DNA of 21,158 bases from Kiritimatiellia bacterium (GCA_024405255.1 JAKSOY010000051.1:1-21158), one strand, 5' to 3'. Counted from the first letter of the stretch, positions 1-8,951 are shown. Translations and numbers: made by a program. Notes: generated by a model from the sequence alone, not told the origin.

Positions 1-169
1 CCAGGTGCTTCACGCGGTACTCGAACGTGGCCTGCCTGTTGGCGTTGACGCCGAAAACAGAGAGGAAGTCCTTGAGGAACGACTGCGCCTGCGACTTCTC
101 GTCGTACGCATGTTCCCATTCCTTGGAGAACAGGGTCGCATCCCTACGGATCTCGTTCCAGCTTTTCAT
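1..169 (-). CDS. N-terminal fragment of an MmeI/type IIG-like DNA methyltransferase
   Basis: Only the first 56 codons are present; the gene runs off the left edge. The start ATG at 169-167 has a good Shine-Dalgarno sequence (AGGAG, 6 nt upstream, at 180-176). The protein begins MKSWNEIRRDATLFSKEW and continues through AQSFLKDFLSVFGV to FEYRVKHL. By my recognition this is the N-terminal helical domain of large class I SAM-dependent DNA methyltransferases of the MmeI/type IIG family, whose members often carry restriction and modification in one chain. The methyltransferase motifs and any nuclease motif lie outside the window, so whether it restricts or only methylates cannot be said. Upstream sits an attenuator-like pair of hairpins on the same strand. 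The family call rests on a short stretch but the order of motifs is characteristic. Confidence 0.75.
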   Translation of the reverse strand, partial: MKSWNEIRRDATLFSKEWEHAYDEKSQAQSFLKDFLSVFGVNANRQATFEYRVKHL

Positions 170-222
170 TGACGGCTCCTGCGCAAGTTCATGCGCCGAG
201 CCCCATGCCCGATACAGAAAAA

Positions 223-296
223 GGCGCGCTCCCTCTTCTGTACTCAAGCGAAGCCCTACCAGAGGCCAAGACGAATACAGGAAGAAGGAACGCGCC
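223..296 (-). terminator. Rho-independent terminator / attenuator hairpin upstream of the methyltransferase gene
   Basis: Read on the minus strand, the arm at 296-276 pairs with the arm at 242-223. They form about 20 base pairs with one bulged C and two G-T pairs, closed at the base by GGCGCG/CGCGCC and followed directly by five T (222-218). The loop is about 33 nt. That is the form of an intrinsic terminator for minus-strand transcription. It lies about 50 nt upstream of the methyltransferase start and the only gene further upstream has its own terminator at 521-552. It therefore either ends a short untranslated transcript or attenuates the methyltransferase. The arm nearer the promoter also pairs with 315-324 (see 287-324). 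Confidence 0.6.
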
Positions 297-324
297 AAGT
301 GTGTTGATACACTTGACGCGTTCC
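287..324 (-). promoter_or_regulatory. 38-nt dyad, possible anti-terminator hairpin or operator
   Basis: This imperfect palindrome has outer arms GGAACGCG/CGCGTTCC and inner arms CAAGTGT/ACACTTG, with 16 of 19 positions pairing. It overlaps the 276-296 arm of the downstream terminator, so both hairpins cannot form at once in a minus-strand transcript. Two readings are possible: an anti-terminator stem in a leader RNA, or a DNA operator bound by a dimer (restriction-modification genes are often controlled by small C proteins). A minus-strand reading frame of 25 codons (ATG at 333-331, stop at 258-256) crosses the dyad and could be a leader peptide, but it has only a weak ribosome site. Confidence 0.4.
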
Positions 325-520
325 CGCAACCATGCCGCTCGTCTTTTGAAAAACCTGGTAGTATTTCGCTTGAACGTCGTGTTTGCGTAAACGCAAAACC
401 AATTAGGTCGTTTGGATCAGGAAACTGACGCGCAAAGCACATCCACGCCCTTCCAAACTATGTCTTGTTCTTCGGTTTCAGGCTCTCGCCCGACTCCGAA
501 AGAACGGCGGATAGTATATC

Positions 521-552
521 AAAAAATCGCCGCGCTTTCACGCGGCGTTTTT
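521..552. terminator. Bidirectional intrinsic terminator
   Basis: A 7-bp GC stem (CGCCGCG 528-534, CGCGGCG 541-547) with a 6-nt loop is flanked by A6 on the left and T5 on the right, so it can terminate in both directions. For the minus strand it lies about 58 nt past the stop codon of the giant exported protein (610). I see no supported plus-strand gene that would need it. Confidence 0.8.
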
Positions 553-609
553 ATCTTGTCGCAAATCAATCCGTGGTCCCGACGTATCGGGACTTGCGAC
601 CTGGCGAAT

Positions 610-3600
610 TTATCGGAGGAAGAGAATGGTTCCGTTCGAGATGCAATAGAGTCCGTCTTCGCGTTTTTCGAGAATGACGTCCGAACGCTTGACCGCGGTG
701 AACTCGGCTGTTACGGCAGTCTCTTCCGGCCACGCGATGATCTTCTCATTGTTGCGGACCCGTCGATCACCCAGAACGATGCCGATCTGGGCGTTCTCCT
801 CGAAGATCAGCGTATGGTCCACGAGCGTACGCTTCGTCTCACTCACCACGTTCAATGTGCCTTGGGTTTCACTCAAATCGATCTTCGCGCCGTTCAGTAG
901 CGTGAAGCCCGTGAAGTATGGGGTCACCGGCTTGAAGGTGCCATGCACAAAGACCGGCGACTTGTACTTCGAGTCGTTCCCCTCGCCATCCTCCTCAGCC
1001 GTGGTGCAGACGATGTAGTCGCCCAAATCGACGCGCTTGCAGTTCTGGTTCATCGCAAAGTTGCCGTGCACTTCCAACGTCGCCGCCGAGAAATCCAACA
1101 CCTGGCACTTGTAGCCTTCAAACCAACGGCCACGCAGCACAAGCTTGCCGCGCGTTACCGTGGTGTTGCCAAAGTAGACGCCAGCCGTCGTGGAGTCGAT
1201 GTTGATTTCCAGCTCGTGTCCGCGTAGATCGATCAACGTCGGACCCGAATCGGGCGCGATAAAACCACTTGAGTTCTTAAAGGTCATCAACGAATTCGTC
1301 TCCACATTGAGGTGCGTGATCAGCGTCTTCGAAGCCGGGGAGGCAATGTATCCCGACTGGATGATCTCACCGCCATCAAGGGTGAACTGATAATCGTTGA
1401 AATCGTAGTACGACGCAAGGTCGAGTACCGCGTCCTCATGGACCGTGAGCGTACTTCCCACCGCCCCCAGCCGATGCGTCGCCGCGCCGTTGTCGGTCAC
1501 GAGCAACTTGCCACCGAACACTTCGGTACCGCCTGCATGGCCGGCATTGTCGTGCATCATCGCCAACGAGCCTTCGCCCTTCTTGACAAGATGCATCTGT
1601 CCTTCGAGGTTAACGCCCGCGTTCTCCCAGTTCAGCTGCTCGCCCGCCGGTACGTCCACCACGACAGACCCCAGCACCTCGTTGTCAGCAAGAGCCGGAC
1701 CTGCCGTAAATTCGCCGGTGCCGTTATTCGGATAGAACACATTGTTCGCCTGGTCGAGAAGACCGACCACCCCGGTGTCGTACCGGCGCGCCGGTACGAA
1801 GTCGCGCACCACCTTGCGCGTGCCGTTCACGAGATCCGTCAGCTTCAGCGAATAAAGCGACATCTTCGCGTACTTCATCGTACGCGTGTTCGTGCCGCCG
1901 CCAATGCCGCCAAAAATACCGATCGGCTCAGCCGCGATCGTCGAGGTCGCAGGGACCTCGTAGTTGGCATAGGGCGTCTCGCTGCCCTTCACATACACAC
2001 GGTCGTAGGCGTTGGCACCCTCCCGGCCGAACTGCGCCACATAGCGCGTCCCCAGCGTCAACGGCGTCGCAGTCGTTTTGCCGCAGCGGTTCTTGTCGCC
2101 ATAGTCGAACAACACGCCTCCCGAATAGTCGAAGAAGCGCCAAGCCGTCGCATGGACAACATCGACACCGACGTTGATGTCGCCCGTGTGTTCGTGGGGA
2201 ATGAAGTCCAATTCCGCCTGCAGTCCGGAAGACGCCATCACACCTGTATTGATCCACTGGGTCCCTGTGGAGCGGATGTACTCCAGCTTCTGGTAGACGC
2301 CGTCCCGAATAGTTCCCTTACCGGCAAACGACGCAAGCGTCAACGTGTGACCCGCAAGTTTGACATTGAAATCGATCGGCACGGGGAGTCCACGCCAGTC
2401 GCAGTCGGCCGTGAGCGCCACCTCGCTCTGCTCAAGCTGCAGATCGCGGAAAAGCAGCGTCTGCCCCGCCGGGAAATTGAAGTCCGTTGTCGGTCCGAAC
2501 ACGACCGTCGTCACGTTCGTCGGCAAAGCATCCACGATCTGCTGGCCGGCCGCATTGAAGCACGTCCAGTTCGCCGGATCGTTCACGCGGGTGCGATCGC
2601 CCGCGCCCGTCCACCGCGCCATCATCGGCAATGCCGGCGGGAAAGTCGCGACCAAGGTGCCGTTCACGACGCTCAGCGTCGCCCCGAAACCTTCGACGAC
2701 GAACTTATCCAGGTCTGCCGCCGACAGGTTGCCCTGAATCAGCTCCAACGTACCCGTCTCGGTGAATGTGCCCCAACCCGTCGGCTCGATGAAGACGACC
2801 ACGGGGTTCTCGGCGCTTGCATGCTCGAGATTGACCGCCTGTGCAACCAGACGATCGTAACCCCCTGGCAGCACGTCGAACAAGAGTCGCGTACCGCCTG
2901 CAAGCGCCAGCGTACCCGACACGGTGCTCATACGCGCCGTGCCATCGCGGAGCGAGAAGCAGCCTTCCGCAATGTCGAGCGACGTATAATCGGAGACAAC
3001 GCCCATCTGGATCGTGCCTAGACCTTCCTTACGGACATTCGTCGGAGCAAAGGCATCCTCGATTTCGACGACGCCGTCGTAAACCACCACCCCGTTGTCC
3101 GACAGATTGTAGGCGTAACCATAGGTGAGGAAGTCACCGGCATTCGACACGCTCTCGTTGCATTCATAGAATTTACCCGTCTTTTCATCCAGCAGGCCGA
3201 CCTGTCCGTAGGTCGAACGATACGGCACGAACCGCGCATCCCAGGTGACCGTACGCACATCGTCGCCGGAGGCCTTGCCGAGTTCCAGCGAGTAGAAGCG
3301 GTAGGTCGAACCATGGTTGCCGCCATTGGCGTCGAACACGGACAGATTCGTGTTCGAGGCCCCCGTAACGGCGCGCGACACTTCAATGGAATGCACGGCA
3401 CTTGACCCCTCCTTCTTGAGGGTGGCCCAGTTGTCGTCGCCCACTTCCAATGTATATCGGGCGTTGGCATCAGGCAGCCCGAGCGAGAAGACCTTGCCCG
3501 TATCGTGGAAATAGAAGGCATTGTTCTGCTGGTTGAAGAGGTAGTTGTAGTTTCCCCAGACCAGACCGACGAATACCGTACTCGGCACATAGACTGGATG

Positions 3601-6600
3601 GCCGAAAGAGAACTTCATCACGGTATTCTCGTCCATTACATAATCCGTCAACAGGCGCTGCTTGCCGTTCGACTGGGCGTAGTTGAGCCGCGCCGTTGGC
3701 CCGATATCGCTCGGAGCCAGGAATTTTCCCTCGCCCTCGTTCCCGAAGAAGCGACCTTCAACGAAGTCCCAAAGGCCGACCTCGCCTTCGGGATTGCGGC
3801 ACGGCACCAAGTAGCGCTGGAGATTACCATGGTAGGCGACGCGCATTTCACGGAACGTATAGGTCGACGCATGCGTGTAGTCGCCCTTGACCGAGAAGAT
3901 GGCCAGCGAACGATCGGTCCCGTCGAATGTCATCTGCGAATGGCGCACATCTGTCCGTTCGAGATCGCTACGTGTCAAGCGCACATAGGTGTCGGCACCG
4001 ACCAGCAAGCGGCACTCGGCCTCAACCGACGGACGGTCGAACTTTGCGGGTACATCGGGTCCGTGGAAATAGACGACGTCACCTTGCGCGTCGAACATAA
4101 ACCGCGAATTCTTCCACAGGTCCAATCCGAAGAGCGCGCGATGGGTGACCTCCGACAATCCGCAGAAGCGGAAATCGACGGACGAGAGCTCCCAGACATC
4201 GGTGTGGGTGTCGAGGAACTGCTTGCCGGTCGAGCGAATGTACGCGAGCCGTTCGTAACCCGCGGGCATCGCTTGGGCGCCCACCACGAGCTTGATGCCG
4301 GTTTCAGACGTTTCGAGACGGCGCGACGCGCCGTCGTTGCCGACCGCACAGCCTTCCGCAAGCGCGAATGAACCGCCACTCAGCGAGAACGTCTGTGCCG
4401 TGATCAGATCGTAGGTGCCTTCCTCGAGCGCCGGCGGTAACGTCACCGTCACCGGACCCGTCACCGTAGCCGCGCCGAACACCTGGATTTCGGGCGTGCC
4501 TTCACCGAGCGTGGCGAACGCAAGCGTGCCGCCGGCGAGCTGCAGCGCACCACAGCGGATCTTCTGCGACGCCGTTTCGGCGACAGCCAGCGTACCCGCC
4601 GTCCACGTGAGCGTACCTGTAAGTTCGACACCATCCACCGTCGTACAACCGGTTGTCGTCTGCGCATAGTCGGCACCGGTGATGGCCGCAGGCAGTCCCG
4701 CACCAAAGGTCGCCCCGCCGCTGCGGGTGTAGAACTTGCCATTCACGCGCTCGTAGAGACCGATCGCTCCATCCGATTCGCGTTGCGCCGGCACGAAGTC
4801 GCGGTCAAGACGCAACCCCGTCGGCGTTTTCGTCCAGAGACGGCAGTCGTGGATGCGGGAACAGGAAGGACTATTGAAGCCGTTTCGATAGTCCATCGAG
4901 AAAAGATAGGCCGAATAGATGCTGCCGGCACGACCGGACATGCCGGCGTTGAAATAGACACCGTCGATGAAGCAAGCTCCATTTTTCTCCAAGTGGACAC
5001 GATAAGGCGTATCAACCGCAACGGGAATCGTGGTAAGAGATTCGGTCTTTCCAACGGCGGCGTAGTGGAAGGTCTTCCCGCCCGTCGTCTTGATCCAGGC
5101 TCCGAACTGTGATTCGTGCGAGGACGCATAACGCTGTCCGAAATAGGAAACCTGAGCGCCTTCCGCCGGCAACACCGGGAACGACACCGTAATGTCGGCC
5201 ACAGCCTCGCAGAACGGATAGTAGCCCGTATCGATCCACTGGGTCAACGAGGATTCCACGAAACCCAGTCGACGATAGCCCGCCGGCAGTTCCGCTTCTG
5301 GGGGAGCCGCATCCGGCACGAACACCAAATTGCCTTCCTGGACATCGAGGTGGGCCGGTGACACGGACTTAAGAACGAACTTCTCCAGGTCGACCGCCGT
5401 GAGCGCACCGCCCGCAACAAGCGTGCGTATGCTGGAAATGGTGCAGCCGTAGTTGCAAACCTCGATGACGATCGGCGCGTTCGCGTCGGCCTGAGCGAGT
5501 GTAACCGATGATGCCGTAAGAGAATCGTTGTCCGTCGGCAGGACATCGAACACGAGACGCGTGCCGCCCTTCAGCGTCAATGGACCCGACACCGTCGCCG
5601 TACGCGAAAAACCGTCGACAAACGACACCGTGCCTTCCGAAACCGTAAACGACGGCATCGTCGGCACGGGGCCGTTGAACGCAAAGAAGTGGCGAGACAC
5701 CTTTTCAATCGCCGTCGCCTCGCCAAACGAATCGTCTTGGGAATTAAAGGTGCCATTGTACACCTTGAGTCCGGTTCCATCCAGATTGTAGCCATACCCG
5801 CATTCGGTGAAGCCGGCCGTACCGGAGTTCGAGATGAATTCATTCGTCTTCCGATCGTAGACGCCGAACTTGCCGTCTACCGAACGATAGGGCAGGAAGT
5901 CGTGCGTGTAGACCCGTTCACCATCGCCGTTCTTATCCTTGAACTTGAGTGAATAGAGCGTCATCGCGAACGGGATGATCTTGGCCTTATTGCCGCCGAA
6001 AACGCCAATCGTTCCCTCGGCAAACGTCGTATTGCCAAGATTTGTCGTATAACGCTCCGACGCCACGCCTGTCTTGACATTGACAAACTGGGCGTAAACA
6101 TTCGTATCATCGCATCCGAACGACATCAGACTGCGGATGTTGGTCAATTTGTCCTTCGGCCCGATACGGCACAACGTGGCTCCCGCGCCGCCGCAGTCGA
6201 AATAGAATCCGTTGGCGTGATTGAAAAGGCGCCAGGAGTTGACGTCGGCACCGGAGGCTGTGGGTCCGTACAAGCCCACCGAAATGTCACCCGTGGTCGC
6301 CAGCGGCGTGAAATCAAGTTCTGCCTGCAGCGACCAGGTGGGACGCACACCCGTATCGATGAACGCACCCGCCGTTGCAGCCGTGAGGGAGCCGAGGAAG
6401 CGGCCCACTTCGTCCGAGCCGAAGAATTCGTCGGTTCCAATCGAGCCGAAGAACGCGCCCGTCGTCTTGTCCCACAAACCCGCCTCGCCGGACGGACTCC
6501 GGCACGGCACAAGGTCGCGCACGCATGACCGTTCAGTCGCATTGGGTTCCGCGAAGTCGTAGATCTTCAGACCAAAGATCTTCTGCCAACCGTCGCCGGC

Positions 6601-7083
6601 TTTCAAACTGTTCGGATCGAGCGAACCCGCGAACGCCTTCTCGCTTTCGGCGAGCAGGGCTCCCGTCGTCTGGTCGGCGATCCGAAGGTAGAAATTGGCA
6701 CCCTCACAGCCGCAACGCACCACATATCGCGTATCGAAATTGAGCTTGGCGTTGGACAAGACACCGATACGGTTCTGGGCGGCATCGGTGCCACCGCAAT
6801 CAAAGTACGACCCATCCGGAGTACAGAAGAACCGCCAGGCATGCACGAACGCACCCTCTTGGCAACCCAAGACAATGTCACCCGTGTACTGCAGCAACAC
6901 CAAGTCCAACTCGGCCTGAAGTGTGGACGTAATCGGAACGCCAGTATCGAGGCGCTGATGTCCGTCCGACGCCACCCAAGCCAAAGGTGTGTAATTCTGC
7001 GGTAACGCCACTTCAGCAGACACCGTAGACCATCCGGCGAACATGGTCGCCACACACATCATCAACAATGTCTTCATTCTCAT
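610..7083 (-). CDS. Giant exported protein with six LamG-like modules and autotransporter-type beta-strand repeats
   Basis: The 2157-residue protein has a signal peptide at residues 1-23 (MRMKTLLMMCV..., cleavage after VSA). I chose ATG 7083 because AAGGA lies 7 nt upstream; ATG 7077 is also possible and ATG 7149 would bury the promoter. Six related LamG/concanavalin-like modules start near residues 24, 225, 599, 939, 1128 and 1597. Each opens with a form of 'GYxxLxYIxSTGxQxIDTG' and ends with 'RDFVPxR...GxxGLxDxxxxxFY'. Modules 2, 3 and 5 are followed by beta-rich linkers with repeated wording such as GGTRLVFDVLP. A WTGAGD...NW segment near 1480 and the stretch from about 1800 to the end (KKGEGSLAM, GGTEVFGGKLLV) resemble autotransporter-associated beta-strand repeats. 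There is no outer-membrane barrel domain; the chain ends in hydrophobic TILFLR. It is probably a surface or secreted adhesin or glycan-binding protein; the ligand is unknown. Confidence 0.85.
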   Translation of the reverse strand: MRMKTLLMMCVATMFAGWSTVSAEVALPQNYTPLAWVASDGHQRLDTGVPITSTLQAELDLVLLQYTGDIVLGCQEGAFVHAWRFFCTPDGSYFDCGGTDAAQNRIGVLSNAKLNFDTRYVVRCGCEGANFYLRIADQTTGALLAESEKAFAGSLDPNSLKAGDGWQKIFGLKIYDFAEPNATERSCVRDLVPCRSPSGEAGLWDKTTGAFFGSIGTDEFFGSDEVGRFLGSLTAATAGAFIDTGVRPTWSLQAELDFTPLATTGDISVGLYGPTASGADVNSWRLFNHANGFYFDCGGAGATLCRIGPKDKLTNIRSLMSFGCDDTNVYAQFVNVKTGVASERYTTNLGNTTFAEGTIGVFGGNKAKIIPFAMTLYSLKFKDKNGDGERVYTHDFLPYRSVDGKFGVYDRKTNEFISNSGTAGFTECGYGYNLDGTGLKVYNGTFNSQDDSFGEATAIEKVSRHFFAFNGPVPTMPSFTVSEGTVSFVDGFSRTATVSGPLTLKGGTRLVFDVLPTDNDSLTASSVTLAQADANAPIVIEVCNYGCTISSIRTLVAGGALTAVDLEKFVLKSVSPAHLDVQEGNLVFVPDAAPPEAELPAGYRRLGFVESSLTQWIDTGYYPFCEAVADITVSFPVLPAEGAQVSYFGQRYASSHESQFGAWIKTTGGKTFHYAAVGKTESLTTIPVAVDTPYRVHLEKNGACFIDGVYFNAGMSGRAGSIYSAYLFSMDYRNGFNSPSCSRIHDCRLWTKTPTGLRLDRDFVPAQRESDGAIGLYERVNGKFYTRSGGATFGAGLPAAITGADYAQTTTGCTTVDGVELTGTLTWTAGTLAVAETASQKIRCGALQLAGGTLAFATLGEGTPEIQVFGAATVTGPVTVTLPPALEEGTYDLITAQTFSLSGGSFALAEGCAVGNDGASRRLETSETGIKLVVGAQAMPAGYERLAYIRSTGKQFLDTHTDVWELSSVDFRFCGLSEVTHRALFGLDLWKNSRFMFDAQGDVVYFHGPDVPAKFDRPSVEAECRLLVGADTYVRLTRSDLERTDVRHSQMTFDGTDRSLAIFSVKGDYTHASTYTFREMRVAYHGNLQRYLVPCRNPEGEVGLWDFVEGRFFGNEGEGKFLAPSDIGPTARLNYAQSNGKQRLLTDYVMDENTVMKFSFGHPVYVPSTVFVGLVWGNYNYLFNQQNNAFYFHDTGKVFSLGLPDANARYTLEVGDDNWATLKKEGSSAVHSIEVSRAVTGASNTNLSVFDANGGNHGSTYRFYSLELGKASGDDVRTVTWDARFVPYRSTYGQVGLLDEKTGKFYECNESVSNAGDFLTYGYAYNLSDNGVVVYDGVVEIEDAFAPTNVRKEGLGTIQMGVVSDYTSLDIAEGCFSLRDGTARMSTVSGTLALAGGTRLLFDVLPGGYDRLVAQAVNLEHASAENPVVVFIEPTGWGTFTETGTLELIQGNLSAADLDKFVVEGFGATLSVVNGTLVATFPPALPMMARWTGAGDRTRVNDPANWTCFNAAGQQIVDALPTNVTTVVFGPTTDFNFPAGQTLLFRDLQLEQSEVALTADCDWRGLPVPIDFNVKLAGHTLTLASFAGKGTIRDGVYQKLEYIRSTGTQWINTGVMASSGLQAELDFIPHEHTGDINVGVDVVHATAWRFFDYSGGVLFDYGDKNRCGKTTATPLTLGTRYVAQFGREGANAYDRVYVKGSETPYANYEVPATSTIAAEPIGIFGGIGGGTNTRTMKYAKMSLYSLKLTDLVNGTRKVVRDFVPARRYDTGVVGLLDQANNVFYPNNGTGEFTAGPALADNEVLGSVVVDVPAGEQLNWENAGVNLEGQMHLVKKGEGSLAMMHDNAGHAGGTEVFGGKLLVTDNGAATHRLGAVGSTLTVHEDAVLDLASYYDFNDYQFTLDGGEIIQSGYIASPASKTLITHLNVETNSLMTFKNSSGFIAPDSGPTLIDLRGHELEINIDSTTAGVYFGNTTVTRGKLVLRGRWFEGYKCQVLDFSAATLEVHGNFAMNQNCKRVDLGDYIVCTTAEEDGEGNDSKYKSPVFVHGTFKPVTPYFTGFTLLNGAKIDLSETQGTLNVVSETKRTLVDHTLIFEENAQIGIVLGDRRVRNNEKIIAWPEETAVTAEFTAVKRSDVILEKREDGLYCISNGTILFLR

Positions 7084-7147
7084 CACTCGGTCCTTCTTTG
7101 GGTTTTGATTCAACCTGTTCAAACAACCTTCCACAATGATGAGAATC

Positions 7148-7177
7148 ATTATATCACATTTTTCGCGTTCCTGTCAA
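7148..7177 (-). promoter_or_regulatory. Sigma70-type promoter of the giant exported protein gene
   Basis: On the minus strand a perfect -35 TTGACA (7177-7172) and a perfect -10 TATAAT (7153-7148) are separated by 18 nt. Transcription would start near 7141 and give a leader of about 58 nt ahead of ATG 7083 that contains AAGGA. This is the strongest promoter in the window. The rest of 7084-7235 holds no gene; I saw no convincing terminator for the glycan operon ending at 7236. Confidence 0.8.
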
Positions 7178-7235
7178 AATTTCCGTCGGTTCGAGAAGAA
7201 GAAGCGGCCGGACGGCGACCTTGCCCCCCCTACAC

Positions 7236-8303
7236 TCAGAGGCCTGTACGTTCGGCGAGAATGCGCTTGAGATCCTGTACGCGTTCTTTCGCGGCGACCA
7301 GCACATGGTCCTTCGTTGTCACGATCACAAGATCTTTCACGCCGAGCGCCGCGATTTCAGGCCCTTCCGCCACGGCCACGACGCTTTCGCAGTCGAGCAG
7401 CGTCACGGAGCCTTTCGCCACATTGCGTCGCGCGTCCGTACGCAAATGACGGTCCGCCGCCGCCCAGGTGCCCACGTCGTCCCAACCGAAGTCGCCACGC
7501 GAAACAAGGATGTTGTTCGCCTTTTCCATCACGGCATAATCGATTGAAATCTTCGTCAGCGTCGGATAGTGCGCCGCCAAGACGGGAGCGGGGTCGTCCG
7601 CCTGCGAAACGGCTTCGGCCAGCGCGACGAGCGCCGGCGACCCTTTCCGGAGCGCCGCCCGCATCGTCTTCACGCGCCAGACGAACATGCCGGCATTCCA
7701 GACGTAGCGTCCTGTCGCCAAGTAGCGGCGCGCGGTCGCCTCATCGGGTTTCTCCACGAACTTGCCGGCGCGGAAGAACACCGTCGCGGTCTCAAGCGCA
7801 ATCGGCTTGCCGACGCGAATGTATCCGAACCCCGTGGCCGGGTGCGTCGGAGAAATGCCCATCGTCACAAGGAAATCCGTTTGCGCCGCCGCCGTGCACG
7901 CGTCCTTGAGCACACGACGGAAAGCCCGCACATTTCCCATCAGATGGTCGGCCGTGAGAATCGCCGCCACCGCCTCGTCGCCGCCGCGCGCCGCCACGAC
8001 GCCACAGGCTGTTGCGACGGCGGCCGCCGTATCGCGACGACACGGTTCGCCAATGATGTTCGCGAGCGGCAACTCAGGCAATTCTTCACGCGTGGCCGCT
8101 ACGAGATTCTCGGCGGTGATCACGAGCACGTGACTGATCGGCACAACGCCCTTCAACCGATCCACCGCCTGGCGGATGAGCGACTTGCCGCCGAAGACCG
8201 TGAGGAACTGTTTCGGACGATCCGGCGTCGAGAGCGGCCAGAAGCGTTCACCGCTTCCACCGGAAAGAATAACCGCAAAAACAGGATGACTCGTCTGCTT
8301 CAC
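7236..8303 (-). CDS. manC: Mannose-1-phosphate guanylyltransferase
   Basis: The enzyme makes GDP-mannose from mannose-1-phosphate and GTP in the cytoplasm. The 355-residue protein has the nucleotidyltransferase signature LSGGSGERFWPLS...RPKQF at residues 13-33, the EPCRRDTAAA segment that replaces the usual EPxxRNTAPA, then WNAGMFVW, FVEKP and a DDVGTW motif near the end. The length matches the single-domain form; the C-terminal phosphomannose isomerase domain of long ManC/AlgA proteins is absent. The start is GTG at 8303-8301, with a purine-rich GGGAAGGGA upstream and no in-frame ATG nearby. It is the last gene of the amino-sugar set, 18 nt after the acetyltransferase, and probably feeds mannose to the same glycan. 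A homologue acting on another sugar-1-phosphate cannot be excluded. Confidence 0.9.
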   Translation of the reverse strand: MKQTSHPVFAVILSGGSGERFWPLSTPDRPKQFLTVFGGKSLIRQAVDRLKGVVPISHVLVITAENLVAATREELPELPLANIIGEPCRRDTAAAVATACGVVAARGGDEAVAAILTADHLMGNVRAFRRVLKDACTAAAQTDFLVTMGISPTHPATGFGYIRVGKPIALETATVFFRAGKFVEKPDEATARRYLATGRYVWNAGMFVWRVKTMRAALRKGSPALVALAEAVSQADDPAPVLAAHYPTLTKISIDYAVMEKANNILVSRGDFGWDDVGTWAAADRHLRTDARRNVAKGSVTLLDCESVVAVAEGPEIAALGVKDLVIVTTKDHVLVAAKERVQDLKRILAERTGL

Positions 8304-8321
8304 CGCGTGCCGTCCCTTCCC

Positions 8322-8951
8322 TCAGCGTTTGAACACGCCGAACGGCGACAGCGTCGTCTCGGGTTCGACATTCGCATAGACCGGAAGGCCCGCCGCGATC
8401 TTCGCCCGCGCGCCGATCGTCACACCCGGGACCGTGCAGGCGTTGGACGCGAGATACGCGTGCTCGCCGACGGTCGTGTGTCCGGAAAGCGTCACGCCCG
8501 GACACGCCTGCGCGAAATCCCCCAGCTTTGAATCGTGTCCCACGCCTGCACGCGCATTCACGATCACGAACTTGCCCAGCTCGACGCCCACCGACACGAC
8601 CGCACGCGGACCGATGAAACAGCCATGACGGATTTCGACCGTGGGGGCCACTTCCGCCGAGGGATCGATGATCACGGGGAAGTCGTGTCCACGCATGCGG
8701 CGATAGACCTTTTCGCGGATCGCATTGTCGCCGATCGCCACGAACACGGCGGCGCCGGGATGATCGTGCGAGGCCGTCTCAACGGAACCAAGTACGGGAT
8801 ACCCCTCGATCGAGGTCCCAACAAGAGACGGGTCGTCATCCGCAAAACCGATGATGCGCCAACTCGGGGCTTGTTCGTTAATTCGCTCAAGCGTCCACGC
8901 CGCTTCGCGGCCGAATCCACCCGCACCGACAATGATGATGTCTCGTATCAT
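8322..8951 (-). CDS. pglD: PglD/NeuD-family sugar O/N-acetyltransferase
   Basis: The 209-residue protein has an N-terminal Rossmann-like sugar-nucleotide half (IIIVGAGGFGREAA, residues 5-18) and a C-terminal left-handed beta-helix of hexapeptide repeats (from about 95). PglD in Campylobacter acetylates UDP-4-amino-sugar with acetyl-CoA to give UDP-diacetylbacillosamine. The catalytic histidine corresponds to H139 in GVGHD. The second conserved histidine of the family, nine residues later, is Q148 here (DFAQACPG), so cofactor contacts may differ. The start ATG 8951 has AAGGAG 7 nt upstream and overlaps the stop of the transferase gene (ATGA). The neighbouring aminotransferase and PglC-like transferase make the bacillosamine-type role likely, although NeuD-like proteins also act on sialic acids and other sugars. 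Confidence 0.85.
   Translation of the reverse strand: MIRDIIIVGAGGFGREAAWTLERINEQAPSWRIIGFADDDPSLVGTSIEGYPVLGSVETASHDHPGAAVFVAIGDNAIREKVYRRMRGHDFPVIIDPSAEVAPTVEIRHGCFIGPRAVVSVGVELGKFVIVNARAGVGHDSKLGDFAQACPGVTLSGHTTVGEHAYLASNACTVPGVTIGARAKIAAGLPVYANVEPETTLSPFGVFKR

Noticed and set aside
385..398. GCGTAAACGCAAA occurs both here and at 10675-10687, upstream of two minus-strand genes.
   Set aside because: Several shared 13-mers are expected by chance in a window of this size, and at 385-398 I found no matching -10 box.
27..428. Plus-strand open frames across the left edge.
   Set aside because: They cross the terminator-like hairpins and run opposite the methyltransferase start, with no family signature.
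1312..3021. A 569-codon open frame on the plus strand.
   Set aside because: It lies opposite the giant exported protein; the sequence is arginine/histidine-rich shadow coding without recognisable domains.
7084..7235. Possible terminator after manC (GC-rich stretch followed by CTTCTTCTTCTC).
   Set aside because: The only stems I could find are 4-5 bp with poor loops and no proper T-run.
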